Shown: positions 1-8,978 of the stretch, piece after piece
How positions within the stretch are numbered: position 1 is the stretch's first letter
Layout of the letters: each line of letters begins with the position of its first letter
Assembly (NCBI RefSeq): GCF_030376605.1
Contig: NZ_JARRAE010000015.1
Location: forward strand, 1 to 64,000
Direction of reading: 5' to 3'
From: Pseudochrobactrum sp. sp1633
GTDB lineage: Bacteria; Pseudomonadota; Alphaproteobacteria; Rhizobiales; Rhizobiaceae
DNA length: 64,000 nucleotides
Notes under the pieces: generated by a model
Databases searched by the model: none
The model's input: the letters and a program-made list of their open reading frames with translations, nothing else
Told to the model about the DNA's origin: nothing
Made by a program: the position numbers and the translations under genes

Positions 1-117
1 CGTGAATTTTCATCACTCCATATTGTTTATGCGGTTGTAATCACGGGGTTTAGGACTAAACTGCGCACAAAAACACAACGCAATAACCAGCATTCAAAGC
101 ATGACAGGATGGGAACT

Positions 118-1548
118 ATGGATCACGCGCTCAAATTTTACATCAACGGTGAATGGGTTGATCCGGCATCAAGTCCTGTAACAACACTGGATGTTATTAA
201 TCCGGCGACAGAACTGCCATTTACCAAAATCGCAATGGGCACCGCTGCCGATGTCGATAAAGCCGTTGCAGCCGCCAAGGCTGCCTTTCCGGCCTTTGCT
301 GCGACCTCCAAAGAAGAACGTCTTGCGCTGCTCAAACGTATTCTGGAAATTTTTATCCGCCGTTCAGATGAGATCGGCGCAGCCATTTCGCAGGAAATGG
401 GTGCTCCGCTGGCTATGGCGAAATCCGCGCAGGCTGGCTCCGGTACTGCGCATCTGATGGAAGCAATCAAAGCCGCTGAAGCTTTCGAATATGACACGAT
501 GCAGGGAACCACCCGCGTTGTACATGAACCGATCGGTGTTGTGGCAATGATTACGCCGTGGAACTGGCCGATCAATCAGATCGCAGCCAAAGTCGCACCG
601 GCAATCGCAACCGGCTGCACGATGGTGCTCAAACCGTCAGAAATTGCGCCGGTCAGTGCTGTCCTGTTTGCCGAAATCATGGATGAGGCAGGCGTGCCGA
701 AAGGCGTGTTCAATCTGGTTCACGGTGACGGCCCGACTGTTGGCGTTGCGCTTTCCGGTCATAAAGATGTTGATATGGTATCCTTCACCGGCTCAACCCG
801 CGCCGGCGTCAGCGTTGCACAGACCGCAGCACCGACCGTGAAACGTGTGCATCAGGAACTGGGCGGCAAATCCCCGAATATCATTCTGCGTAGTGCAGAT
901 CTCGATGCCGCCGTGCGCTCCGGTATTGCACGTTGCTTTGGTAATACCGGACAGTCCTGCAATGCTCCGACCCGCATGTTGGTGCCGCAGGAAGTCATGG
1001 ATGATGCGATTACTATCGCGCGTGATGCAGCAGAAAAATTCCGTACCGGCGACCCGAATTCAGCAAATACCGATCTCGGTCCGGTCGTAAGTCAGCTGCA
1101 ATTCGACAAGATTCAGGATTTGATTCAGGCTGGTATTGATGAAGGTGCGGAACTGGTAACCGGTGGCACCGGTCGCCCTGCGGAACTCAATGCCGGTTAT
1201 TATGTGCGCCCGACAATTTTTGCCCGCGTCGGGCATGATATGCGCATTTCGCGCGAAGAAATCTTCGGCCCTGTCCTGTCGATGATCGCCTATGATGATC
1301 TGGATGACGCTGTCGAAATGGCCAATGATACGGTCTACGGTCTGGCCTCTTATATTCAGGGCGACCTGAAAGAAGCGCAAGCTTTGTCCAAACGCCTGCG
1401 CACCGGCAATGTCTATATCAATGATGCCCCTTGGGACGGCGCCGCTCCTTTTGGTGGCTACAAGCAGTCGGGCAACGGTCGTGAATACGGCGTTTTCGGC
1501 CTGCGTGAATTCGTCGAAATCAAAGGCATTGTCGGATACGAAGTATAA
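118..1548 (+). CDS. Aldehyde dehydrogenase family protein (NAD(P)+-dependent)
   Basis: Oxidises an aldehyde to the acid with NAD(P)+; the substrate cannot be read from the sequence. The 476-residue product is a full-length ALDH. It shows the TPWNWP cofactor-binding motif near 147, the FTGST motif near 223, the general base Glu in ELGGKSP (about 247) and the nucleophile Cys in GQSCNAP (about 281). I chose the ATG at 118 because the AGGATGGGA stretch lies just upstream. An in-frame ATG at 109 would add three residues but overlaps that putative ribosome site. The gene stands alone and is closed by a strong hairpin terminator. No regulator is adjacent, so its pathway is unknown. Confidence 0.93.
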   Translation: MDHALKFYINGEWVDPASSPVTTLDVINPATELPFTKIAMGTAADVDKAVAAAKAAFPAFAATSKEERLALLKRILEIFIRRSDEIGAAISQEMGAPLAMAKSAQAGSGTAHLMEAIKAAEAFEYDTMQGTTRVVHEPIGVVAMITPWNWPINQIAAKVAPAIATGCTMVLKPSEIAPVSAVLFAEIMDEAGVPKGVFNLVHGDGPTVGVALSGHKDVDMVSFTGSTRAGVSVAQTAAPTVKRVHQELGGKSPNIILRSADLDAAVRSGIARCFGNTGQSCNAPTRMLVPQEVMDDAITIARDAAEKFRTGDPNSANTDLGPVVSQLQFDKIQDLIQAGIDEGAELVTGGTGRPAELNAGYYVRPTIFARVGHDMRISREEIFGPVLSMIAYDDLDDAVEMANDTVYGLASYIQGDLKEAQALSKRLRTGNVYINDAPWDGAAPFGGYKQSGNGREYGVFGLREFVEIKGIVGYEV

Positions 1549-1571
1549 GTCCGTCTCTTTCCGGCAAAAAG

Positions 1572-1606
1572 AAAAAAGCGCATCATATTATGATGCGCTT
1601 TTTTAC
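1572..1606. terminator. Bidirectional-looking Rho-independent terminator after the aldehyde dehydrogenase gene
   Basis: Inverted repeat GCGCATCATA / TATGATGCGC flanked by A6 on the left and T6 on the right, placed about 25 bases after the stop codon. Confidence 0.85.
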
Positions 1607-1682
1607 TGAACTGTTTCTGATATATGTGCTAACGCACATTTCTCCTATATAAGGCTGTCTCAGACGGGGCGGCGGGTCAAAC

Positions 1683-2609
1683 ATGAACAAACCACTCCCT
1701 GATCCTGCACCTCTCAGCCCATCCGGCACGCTGATAAACACGCCCGAGACGCAGAGAAAAGCCATTTTTGCCCTGTTGCTTGGCGGATTGCTGATCAGTT
1801 GCTCGCCCATTCTGGTGCGCTTTGCTGAAACCGGCCCGATTGTCACCGCTTTCTGGCGCTTGGCGTTGGCGATTATTCCAATGCTGATCCTGAATAACCG
1901 GATGAAGCACGGCGTTGATCAGGTTAAGCCTGCTTCTCTTGGCGATCTGGCGATCCTTGCTGTTCCGGGCGTTTTGATCGGACTGGAACTGGTGGTCTGG
2001 CATATTTCACTGACCATGACCTCAGTTGCCAACTCCACCCTGATCGTCAATCTCTCCCCTATTTTTGTAGCGCTCGGCGGCTGGCTGTTTTTAAAACAGA
2101 AAATCAGCCGGATTTTTCTCAGCGGTCTGGCGATGGCTATTTTCGGCGTGCTGATCCTGAAAGGCGGCCCCGATACGTCCGGCAACAGCAGTCTCAAAGG
2201 AGACGGTGTCGCCCTGATAGCAGCCGTGCTCTATGCAGGCTATATCCTGATGCTCGGTTTTACCCGCCGGCGTTTCTCAACCTCAACAATCATGCTCTGC
2301 ACAACAATCAGCGCAACGCTGACCATTCTGCCGCTGGCATTGATTTTTGAAACCCAATATTTTCCGCTGACTTTGTTTGGCTGGTTCATTGTCTGCGCCC
2401 TTGCATGGATGACACAGGCCGCAGGCCAGAGCCTGATCACATTTGCCATAGCATGGCTGCCGGTGGCGTTTTCTTCGCTCACACTGCTGATCCAACCGGT
2501 TGTTGCCGCCATTCTGGCATGGGTACTGCTGTCTGAGCCGCTCAGCATCTGGCAGATCTGTGGTGGTCTGGTTGTTATTGCCGGTATTATGCAGGCAAGA
2601 CGCGGCTGA
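1683..2609 (+). CDS. DMT superfamily transporter, EamA domains
   Basis: Inner-membrane permease of the drug/metabolite transporter family, usually a metabolite or drug exporter; substrate unknown. The 308 residues are very hydrophobic, consistent with ten membrane helices arranged as two EamA repeats (about residues 25-155 and 165-300). A polar N-terminal tail of about 24 residues precedes helix 1. The second repeat carries the characteristic PVVAAILAWVLLSEPLS segment near the C-terminus. Monocistronic; followed by an sRNA-containing intergenic region. The ribosome site is weak (GGCGGG 6-11 bases upstream), so the start is likely but not certain. Confidence 0.9.
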   Translation: MNKPLPDPAPLSPSGTLINTPETQRKAIFALLLGGLLISCSPILVRFAETGPIVTAFWRLALAIIPMLILNNRMKHGVDQVKPASLGDLAILAVPGVLIGLELVVWHISLTMTSVANSTLIVNLSPIFVALGGWLFLKQKISRIFLSGLAMAIFGVLILKGGPDTSGNSSLKGDGVALIAAVLYAGYILMLGFTRRRFSTSTIMLCTTISATLTILPLALIFETQYFPLTLFGWFIVCALAWMTQAAGQSLITFAIAWLPVAFSSLTLLIQPVVAAILAWVLLSEPLSIWQICGGLVVIAGIMQARRG

Positions 2610-2671
2610 TAAGCCTCTGTGTATACAGCAGACACCTGCTCGTGAATTATTTTTACGTTTTGGTCAAAAAA

Positions 2672-2700
2672 CTTGTGAATCTGGCCTTGAACTTATTCAG
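2672..2700 (+). promoter_or_regulatory. Possible promoter of the AbcR-like sRNA
   Basis: CTTGTG at 2672-2677 resembles an alphaproteobacterial -35 box, and TTATTC lies about 17 bases on as a weak -10. This would start transcription near 2705, just before the first sRNA stem. The match is modest. Confidence 0.3.
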
Positions 2701-2705
2701 ACCAT

Positions 2706-2825
2706 GCTCCATATGAAGATCACTTGCTGGCGCGCTTCCTCCCATTTCGCGCTGCAAGTGTTCCCCTCGAAGGCATATTAATGTCTTCTTAAATTCAGCC
2801 GGGCTTTTTAGTCCGGCTTTTTTTC
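2706..2825 (+). ncRNA. AbcR / alpha-r15 family trans-acting small RNA (candidate)
   Basis: Hfq-dependent AbcR RNAs of Rhizobiales repress ABC-transporter mRNAs by pairing a C/U-rich loop with ribosome binding sites. Here a strong stem (CACTTGC 2721-2727 with GCAAGTG 2754-2760, continued by GCGCG 2730-2734 with CGCGC 2748-2752) presents the loop CTTCCTCCCATTT. A second unpaired anti-Shine-Dalgarno stretch, TTCCCCTC, follows at 2761-2768. The RNA ends at a terminator hairpin (AGCCGG / CCGGCT, about 2797-2818) with a T7 tract. Two C/U motifs, about 120 nt and a terminal hairpin are the hallmarks of the family. Family assignment is from memory of the architecture, not from a covariance search. 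It sits 370 bases upstream of the ugp importer. Confidence 0.75.
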
Positions 2826-2826
2826 T
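2797..2826 (+). terminator. Rho-independent terminator of the sRNA
   Basis: AGCCGG(2797-2802)...CCGGCT(about 2813-2818) stem followed by a run of seven or more T. Confidence 0.85.
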
Positions 2827-3121
2827 GCCAAAAATCTGAATTCTGCATCCGGAACTGATCAAGAATCACCCTTTTCGCAGCCTTTTCCCCAGATCACAAA
2901 CTTTGACACACGTAATTTTATTATCGCTTGTTTTGTGACAGACTCTTAGCCAAAATGTGACTATGCATTGAATTATGCGTGAATAGCTTTCGTAATATCG
3001 CTTTTCTCTTTCGGATTTAATGTTATATGCGCTAAAACGAAAGAGCTTTACGACAACTGCGGAAGAGCACGGACTAACGGAATACATTCACTGTAACTGT
3101 TTACCCGCTTTTCCGTTTCAT
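2827..3121 (+). promoter_or_regulatory. Upstream region of the ugp operon
   Basis: Non-coding, AT-leaning stretch. It holds an 8-base inverted repeat CTCTTTCG (3006-3013) / CGAAAGAG (3038-3045) that could be an operator. It also has a single GTGACAG (2935-2941) resembling one half of a Pho box. The partner half-site at the required spacing is absent, so phosphate control is only a possibility. No gene seen. Confidence 0.35.
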
Positions 3122-3184
3122 TGATCTTCAAAGGTCCTCAGGGATCTTCGGTGATCCTCAGAGATTTCAGTGACCTTCAGGGAG
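3122..3184 (+). repeat. Degenerate short tandem repeats in the ugpB leader
   Basis: About five imperfect copies of a 12-13 base unit like TGATCCTCAGGGA (at roughly 3122, 3132, 3142, 3152 and 3171). They run directly into the ugpB ribosome site CAGGGAGAAG. The frame is open through the repeats, so they could extend the ugpB reading frame N-terminally, but the signal peptide argues for the start at 3190. Confidence 0.5.
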
Positions 3185-3189
3185 AAGTC

Positions 3190-4500
3190 ATGTCCAAACG
3201 TCTTATGAGTGTTTCAGTAGCGGCGCTAACATTGTCCGTTACATTCGCATCCAACGCTTTTGCAGTGACAGAGCTGCAATGGTGGCACGGTATGGCCGGT
3301 TCAAACAACGAAGTTGTTGAACAGCTCTCGAAAGAATTCAATGAAAGCCAGAGCGAATTCAAAATCGTTCCTGTCTATAAAGGCACCTATCCTGAAACCC
3401 TGAATGCCGGTATCGCCGCATTCCGCGCCAAGCAGGCACCGGCAATTTTGCAGGTTTTTGATGCAGGCAGCGGTGTGATGATGGGCGCTGAAGGCGCAGT
3501 TCTGCCGGTTGCCGAAGTGCTGGAAAAAGGCGGCTTCAAATTCGACAAGTCGAAATATCTGGCCGGTATTACCGCTTATTATTCAAAGCCGGACGGCACC
3601 ATGCTGTCGTTCCCGTATAATTCTTCTTCGCCGATCCTGTATTACAACAAGGATGCCTTCAAAAAGGCAGGTCTTGATCCTGAAGTAGCACCAAAGACAT
3701 GGCCTGAAGTTTTTGAAGCCGCCCGCAAGATCAAAACAAGCGGCGCTGCCAATTGTGGTTACACATCCACATGGCTGACATGGATTCAGACCGAAAACTT
3801 CGCTGCATGGAACAACGTACCATACGGCACCAATGAAAACGGTCTTGCCGGCCTGGACGTAAAACTGGAAATCAATGCACCTCTGTTTGAGCAGCATTTC
3901 CAGGGTCTGGCTGATCTCGCCAAAGACGGCGCGTTCCGTTATGGCGGCCGTACCTCTGAAGCCAAGCAGCTCTTCACTTCCGGTGAATGTGCGATGCTGA
4001 CAGAATCCTCCGGGGGCTTAGGCGATGTGATTAAATCCGGCATGAACTACGGTATCGGCCAGCTGCCTTATTATGAAGGCGAAGGTCGTCCGCAGAACAC
4101 CATTCCGGGTGGCGCGAGCCTCTGGGTCTTCGGCGGTAAGAGCGATGAAGAATATAAGGGCATTGCCCAGTTCTTCAACTTCCTCTCCCAGACCAAGACA
4201 CAGGCTCGTCTGCATCAGGTATCAGGCTATCTGCCGGTAACTCTGGAAGCTTACGAAGAAACCAAAAAATCCGGTTTCTATGACAAGAATCCAGGTCGTG
4301 AAACCCCGATCCTGCAGATGATCGGCAAAGAGCCGACCGCTAACTCCAAAGGCGTGCGCCTCGTAAACCTGCCGCAGGTGCGTGATATTCTCAATGAAGA
4401 ATATGAAGCTATGCTGGCCGGTAAGCAGGACGCGAAAACAGCCCTGAAAAATGCTGTTGAGCGTGGCAATGCAGCGATTGCTGAAGCCGCAAACCGTTAA
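3190..4500 (+). CDS. ugpB: sn-glycerol-3-phosphate ABC transporter, periplasmic substrate-binding protein
   Basis: Captures glycerol-3-phosphate or glycerophosphodiesters in the periplasm and delivers them to UgpAE. The 436-residue product begins with a signal peptide ending in SNAFA (about residue 25). It then shows the UgpB-typical WWHGM N-terminus, the 'QVFDAGSGVMM' segment and the GGASLWVF motif. I placed the start at the ATG at 3190 because GGGAGAAG lies just upstream; the open frame reaches 3121 but without a signal-peptide start. First gene of ugpBAEC. A strong hairpin after it probably sets binding protein in excess over the membrane parts. The ribosome site is complementary to the loop of the nearby AbcR-like sRNA. 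Confidence 0.95.
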   Translation: MSKRLMSVSVAALTLSVTFASNAFAVTELQWWHGMAGSNNEVVEQLSKEFNESQSEFKIVPVYKGTYPETLNAGIAAFRAKQAPAILQVFDAGSGVMMGAEGAVLPVAEVLEKGGFKFDKSKYLAGITAYYSKPDGTMLSFPYNSSSPILYYNKDAFKKAGLDPEVAPKTWPEVFEAARKIKTSGAANCGYTSTWLTWIQTENFAAWNNVPYGTNENGLAGLDVKLEINAPLFEQHFQGLADLAKDGAFRYGGRTSEAKQLFTSGECAMLTESSGGLGDVIKSGMNYGIGQLPYYEGEGRPQNTIPGGASLWVFGGKSDEEYKGIAQFFNFLSQTKTQARLHQVSGYLPVTLEAYEETKKSGFYDKNPGRETPILQMIGKEPTANSKGVRLVNLPQVRDILNEEYEAMLAGKQDAKTALKNAVERGNAAIAEAANR

Positions 4501-4509
4501 TCCAGATCA

Positions 4510-4541
4510 CCGCGCATCCTCACAAGGATGCGCGGTTTTCT
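4510..4541 (+). terminator. Intercistronic attenuating hairpin between ugpB and ugpA
   Basis: Perfect 10-base stem CCGCGCATCC (4510-4519) / GGATGCGCGG (4526-4535) with a six-base loop and a T-rich tail TTTTCTTT. Typical of a partial terminator or mRNA-stabilising hairpin after a binding-protein gene. Confidence 0.8.
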
Positions 4542-4754
4542 TTAATCTGCGTATAAACCCATCTTCAGAACAAAAGCCCCGTTATGAACGGCGCGTGTGA
4601 CGATTGGCTTATACGTTAAACAAAAAAGCACAGTCTCAGTCTGCTCATCACAACAGAAACTGTGCAGCATTTCAAAATTCTTTGCTGTGCCTTTTATGCG
4701 CCGTTCCGGTGTTTGGCTCTGTAATTTTGGCACAGTGATTTTAAGGAGACCTTT

Positions 4755-5636
4755 GTGCAGCGTGTTGTTTTTCCCAACAAGGTGCTACCCTATATATTAG
4801 TTGCACCGCAGCTCGTACTGACTTTTGTGTTCTTTTTCTGGCCAGCCAGTCAGGCGATTTATCAGTCGATGATGCGTGAAGACCCGTTTGGTCTGCGCAG
4901 CACTTTTGTCGGCCTGAAGAATTTTCAGACATTGTTTGCCGACCCGAGCTACATGCACTCTTTTCAGATTACAATTTTCTTCAGTATTGCAACCGCTCTG
5001 CTGTCGATGGCTGTTGCTCTGTTTCTGGCAACCGCCGCTGAAAAGGTTGTGCGCAGCAAAAATCTGTACCGCACATTGCTGATCTGGCCTTATGCCGTGG
5101 CGCCAGCCATTGCCGGTATTTTGTGGCTGTTCATGTTCTCCCCTGCGATGGGAACGCTGGCCTATCTGCTGCGCAATGCCGGTTTTGACTGGGATCCGCT
5201 GCTGAAAGGTGATCAGGCGATGGCTCTGGTTATCTTTGCCGCCTCGTGGAAGCAGATCAGCTATAACTTCCTGTTCTTCGTGGCCGGTCTTCAGGCAATC
5301 CCGAAATCCCTGCTGGAAGCAGCGGCCATTGACGGTGCACGCGGTGTTAAACGGTTCTGGTCGATCACCTTCCCGCTTCTGGCACCGACAACATTCTTCC
5401 TGCTGGTTGTGAATACTGTTTATGCGTTCTTCGACACATTCGGTATCATCCATGCGGTTACCGGCGGCGGCCCTGCCAAGTCCACAGAAACTCTGGTCTA
5501 CAAAGTGTATAATGACGGTTTCGTCAATCTTAACCTCGGCTCATCAGCGGCACAGTCCGTGGTTCTGATGGTGATCGTTATTGCCCTTACGGCGTTCCAG
5601 TTCCGCTTTGTTGAAAAGCGCGTGCATTATTCCTGA
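4755..5636 (+). CDS. ugpA: sn-glycerol-3-phosphate ABC transporter permease UgpA
   Basis: Inner-membrane permease of the importer, 293 residues with six predicted helices. The cytoplasmic EAA loop is visible in '[16 protein letters not shown]' (about residue 190), the docking site for the ATPase. The start codon is GTG with AAGGAG seven bases upstream. It is separated from ugpB by 254 bases that contain the attenuating hairpin. It lies 9 bases before ugpE. Length and order match ugpA of enteric and rhizobial ugp operons. Confidence 0.95.
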   Translation: MQRVVFPNKVLPYILVAPQLVLTFVFFFWPASQAIYQSMMREDPFGLRSTFVGLKNFQTLFADPSYMHSFQITIFFSIATALLSMAVALFLATAAEKVVRSKNLYRTLLIWPYAVAPAIAGILWLFMFSPAMGTLAYLLRNAGFDWDPLLKGDQAMALVIFAASWKQISYNFLFFVAGLQAIPKSLLEAAAIDGARGVKRFWSITFPLLAPTTFFLLVVNTVYAFFDTFGIIHAVTGGGPAKSTETLVYKVYNDGFVNLNLGSSAAQSVVLMVIVIALTAFQFRFVEKRVHYS

Positions 5637-5645
5637 GGTCAGACA

Positions 5646-6494
5646 ATGATTGAACGTAATCCCGTTACTATCGCGATCAGCCATCTGGCGCTGATCATCG
5701 GCATCATCATTGTTGCCTTTCCGATCTATTATACATTTGTGGCCTCAACCATGACGTCGGCGGAAATTCTCCGCCCTCCGATCCCGCTTTGGCCGGGTGA
5801 CCACTTTATTGAAAACTACCGTGACGCGATGACCGGCGGTGTTGAACGCACCGTTGGTGTGAGCCTTGAACGTCTGCTGTTCAACTCGACTGTCGTGGCG
5901 CTGGCGATTGCCATCGGCAAGATCATCATCTCTTTCACCTCTGCTTTTGCGATTGTGTTTTTCAACTTCCGCTTCCGCATGGTGTTCTTCTGGATGATCT
6001 TCATCACTTTGATGCTGCCCGTGGAAGTGCGTATTCTGCCGACCTATAAGGTGATTGTTGATCTCGGTCTGATCGATACTTATGCCGGCCTGACCTTGCC
6101 GCTCATGGCCTCAGCAACCGCAACTTTCCTGTTTCGTCAGTTCTTTCTGACCATTCCGGGAGAGCTGGTGGAAGCAGCCCGCATTGATAATGCAGGCCCG
6201 TGGCGCTTCATGAAAGACATTCTGCTGCCATTGTCGAAAACCAATATTGCAGCACTGTTTGTTATCCTGTTCATTTTCGGATGGACACAATATCTCTGGC
6301 CTCTGCTGGTCACCAATGACGCAAAGATGAACACGATCATCATCGCTCTGCGTAAAATGGTGGATTTCGCTGATGCCGCAACACCATGGCATTTTGTGAT
6401 GGTGACAACGATCCTTGCGATCATCCCTCCGATCATCGTCGTGGTTCTGATGCAGCGATGGTTCGTCAAAGGTCTTGTTGAAACGGAAAAATAA
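5646..6494 (+). CDS. ugpE: sn-glycerol-3-phosphate ABC transporter permease UgpE
   Basis: Second inner-membrane permease, 282 residues, partner of UgpA. The EAA loop is seen in '[17 protein letters not shown]' near residue 175, and hydrophobic segments fit six helices. GAGG lies upstream of the ATG. Its stop codon overlaps the ATG of ugpC by one base (TAATG), indicating translational coupling. The family identification rests on similarity of the N-terminal segment and on operon position. Confidence 0.95.
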   Translation: MIERNPVTIAISHLALIIGIIIVAFPIYYTFVASTMTSAEILRPPIPLWPGDHFIENYRDAMTGGVERTVGVSLERLLFNSTVVALAIAIGKIIISFTSAFAIVFFNFRFRMVFFWMIFITLMLPVEVRILPTYKVIVDLGLIDTYAGLTLPLMASATATFLFRQFFLTIPGELVEAARIDNAGPWRFMKDILLPLSKTNIAALFVILFIFGWTQYLWPLLVTNDAKMNTIIIALRKMVDFADAATPWHFVMVTTILAIIPPIIVVVLMQRWFVKGLVETEK

Positions 6495-7561
6495 TGGCTC
6501 GTATTTCTCTTGATAATGTAAAAAAAGTCTATGGCGGTCATGTCGAGACCATTAAAGGCATCTCGCTTGAAATCGCTGATGGTGAACTCGTTGTTCTGGT
6601 CGGCCCTTCCGGCTGCGGCAAGTCAACCTTGCTGCGTATGATTGCCGGTCTGGAAAGCATCACATCCGGTTCAGTTTCGATTGCTGACCGCGTGGTGAAT
6701 GAGCTGGAACCGGCCGAACGCGATATTGCAATGGTGTTCCAGAACTATGCGCTCTATCCGCATATGACCGTGCGTCAGAATCTGGCCTATGGTCTGAAAA
6801 ACCGCAACACGCCAAAGGCAGAGATTGAACAGCGCATTACCAAAGCGGCTAAAGCGCTTGAGATTGAGCAGTTTCTGGAGCGCAAGCCACGCCAGCTTTC
6901 CGGTGGTCAGCGTCAGCGCGTTGCTATGGGTCGCGCGATTGTGCGTGAGCCTGCTGCGTTCCTGTTTGACGAGCCGCTCTCCAATCTGGATGCCAAACTG
7001 CGCGTGCATATGCGCGTGGAAATCAAGCGTCTGCAGCGCTCGCTCGGCGTGACAAGTGTTTACGTGACCCATGATCAGATGGAAGCCATGACACTGGCCG
7101 ATCGTCTGGTTGTACTCAATGCCGGTCATATTGAACAGGTAGGCACACCGATCGAGCTTTATGAAAAGCCTGCAACGACCTTTGTTGCAACTTTCATTGG
7201 TTCCCCGTCGATGAACCTGCTGACCTATAAAAACGCCTCCGGCGAGACAACCGCATGGATGCAGGAACTCAACACTGTTGTGCCTGCCAATACCGTGACA
7301 GTCGGTGTGCGTCCTGAAGGCTTTACCCTTGCCTCAGACACTGCAGACAGCATTTTCACCACGGATATTAGCGTGGATGCCGTCGAGCTGGTGGGCGCTG
7401 AAAGCTATGTGCATGCACGCCTTGCAGATGACACTGCCATCATCTTCAGCGTTGCCGGTCGCAGCAAGATTGCCGTTGGCGAAACACTCAAAATCAGCGC
7501 AGCAAAATCTGCCCTGCATTGCTTCGACAAAGACGGCAAGCGCATTGAACTGACAGCATAA
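6494..7561 (+). CDS. ugpC: sn-glycerol-3-phosphate ABC transporter ATP-binding protein
   Basis: Cytoplasmic ATPase powering UgpAE, 355 residues. Walker [10 protein letters not shown] (37-45), Q-loop in FQNYALYPH, signature LSGGQ (135-139) and Walker B FLFDE (156-160) are all intact. The switch histidine is in 'VTHDQMEAM'. Residues from about 240 form the TOBE-type regulatory domain of the MalK/UgpC group. Last gene of ugpBAEC. No ugpQ diesterase gene follows, so diesters would need an enzyme encoded elsewhere. Confidence 0.95.
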   Translation: MARISLDNVKKVYGGHVETIKGISLEIADGELVVLVGPSGCGKSTLLRMIAGLESITSGSVSIADRVVNELEPAERDIAMVFQNYALYPHMTVRQNLAYGLKNRNTPKAEIEQRITKAAKALEIEQFLERKPRQLSGGQRQRVAMGRAIVREPAAFLFDEPLSNLDAKLRVHMRVEIKRLQRSLGVTSVYVTHDQMEAMTLADRLVVLNAGHIEQVGTPIELYEKPATTFVATFIGSPSMNLLTYKNASGETTAWMQELNTVVPANTVTVGVRPEGFTLASDTADSIFTTDISVDAVELVGAESYVHARLADDTAIIFSVAGRSKIAVGETLKISAAKSALHCFDKDGKRIELTA

Positions 7562-7580
7562 TGTGTGGTGAATGGTGGTT

Positions 7581-7654
7581 CCGAAAGCGATTTCGGGATC
7601 ATCGTCGCCGATTGCAGCAAATTGCCGGCAATCGGCGACACCATGATAATCATG
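7581..7654. repeat. Cluster of three palindromes after ugpC
   Basis: CCGAAA-GCGA-TTTCGG (7581-7596) is a GNRA-capped hairpin. GTCGCCGATTGC (7604-7615) / GCAATCGGCGAC (7628-7639) is a perfect 12-base inverted repeat. CATGATAATCATG (7642-7654) is a third palindrome. There is no T tract, so this looks more like an intergenic palindromic repeat element or mRNA 3' stabiliser than a standard terminator. The rest of 7655-7815 is AT-rich and shows no gene. Confidence 0.6.
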
Positions 7655-7815
7655 CCCCCGTATGAAATCTCATGGTTACCCTGTTCGGGATCCTGACAGA
7701 GCACGACATTGCTGGCCGCTCTTATTTAATTAACTTAGCTTGTTAATCTTCAATGTTTAAATTTATAATTTTGATGACCTGCATCATAAATATGAATAGC
7801 TCTATCTAATATTCG

Positions 7816-8877
7816 TCATATAGATTTTACAAAGGGCAAGCCTGAGATCAGCGCCCTGACATAGCGTTGCTTCTGGAAAAACCCGTTCAGCGAAACCCGT
7901 GGAAACGCCTGCGCTTGCTGCAAACACAGCGGTTGCAACATGCCTGGCTGCGTTGTTACCGCAATTTCAAAACCTGCTTTTCGGGTTTCTGTAAAGACCT
8001 GTTCACTCACCGCAGTTTTCCATCCGTAAGGATAAGCAAAAGATCGCGGTGGCACCCCAAGATGCTCTTCCAGCCATTGTGCGGAAGTTTCGATTTCATG
8101 CTTCATCCGCAGCGCACTCACGCGGCTGAGATTAATGTGGCTCGCCGTATGCGCGCCGAAGTGAACAAGCCCGTCTTCCTGCTCTGCCAGCAGCCGCAAT
8201 TCTGATGCGTCCATCGTCAGGTCGCGCGTCATTTGCAGCGGATCAAGACCATGCGCCAAAGCCAGCTCTGTGATGCGCTGTACCGCGCCGGCTTCCTCAT
8301 GCGTGTCAACATAACGCGCGAAGCGGGTAAAGCCCGACATTTTCTGCGCAGTTGACTGCAATGCAATTGTCTCTGCGCCATTGCCGAAGTCAAAACGCAG
8401 CGTGGACTGCTCACGCAAAAGCCGCTCGATAACCTCCCACCACAAGATATTTTTACGCTCCGCAAAACCGGACGTAATATAAATCGTGTAAGGAATATTA
8501 TAGCGCCGGAACACCGGTGCCGCATGCTCCGCATTATTGCGATAGCCGTCATCGAGCGTAAAACAGACATAGCGTTTGTTTTCAGGATTGTTACGCAGCA
8601 GCTTCGGCAAATCATGCACATGAACAGGGATCATACCTGCCTGCAGTGCCTGCTGTATGGCCTGCTCCAGAAATTCCGGTGTCACAGTCAAAATGGCATT
8701 AGGTGAAAACTTTTGAGACGGGACAGCAGGGCGCACGTGATGCAGCGTAAAGATAAGACCGTTTTTTGCAGCAGATGGCACAATCTTATCAAGATGCAGC
8801 GCAGCAATCGTATCCAGCCCCGCACGGATAACAGAGTATTTCAGCAGGCGCTTTGCTTCATGCAATCCGTATGTCAT
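7816..8877 (-). CDS. Polysaccharide deacetylase family protein (NodB domain)
   Basis: Carbohydrate esterase-4 type enzyme that removes N- or O-acetyl groups from a polysaccharide; the substrate is not evident. The metal and catalytic motifs are intact: TLDDGY (motif 1, about residues 107-112), HTASH (motif 2) and FAYPYG (motif 3). There is no clear signal peptide, only a weakly hydrophobic amphipathic N-terminus. That suggests a cytoplasmic or peripheral location. I used the ATG at 8877 (MTYGLHEAKR), 353 residues. The open frame extends to 8934, so a longer form is possible. Monocistronic; AT-rich DNA without an obvious terminator follows. Confidence 0.85.
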   Translation of the reverse strand: MTYGLHEAKRLLKYSVIRAGLDTIAALHLDKIVPSAAKNGLIFTLHHVRPAVPSQKFSPNAILTVTPEFLEQAIQQALQAGMIPVHVHDLPKLLRNNPENKRYVCFTLDDGYRNNAEHAAPVFRRYNIPYTIYITSGFAERKNILWWEVIERLLREQSTLRFDFGNGAETIALQSTAQKMSGFTRFARYVDTHEEAGAVQRITELALAHGLDPLQMTRDLTMDASELRLLAEQEDGLVHFGAHTASHINLSRVSALRMKHEIETSAQWLEEHLGVPPRSFAYPYGWKTAVSEQVFTETRKAGFEIAVTTQPGMLQPLCLQQAQAFPRVSLNGFFQKQRYVRALISGLPFVKSI

Positions 8878-8978
8878 CCTACCAGCCACCGACCCGAAAA
8901 TAATCAGAGAAAAGCTGCGGCACGACATCAGCACACCGCAGCTTTAATCTTGTATATTTTACAAGCTGTAAGACAGAG

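Noticed and set aside
2500-2781. A 93-codon plus-strand frame running from the DMT transporter gene into the sRNA
   Set aside because: It overlaps the transporter in another frame, lacks a good ribosome site, and its end falls in the structured sRNA.
2935-2952. Full Pho box upstream of ugpB
   Set aside because: Only one half-site (GTGACAG) is present; the second half at the required spacing does not match.
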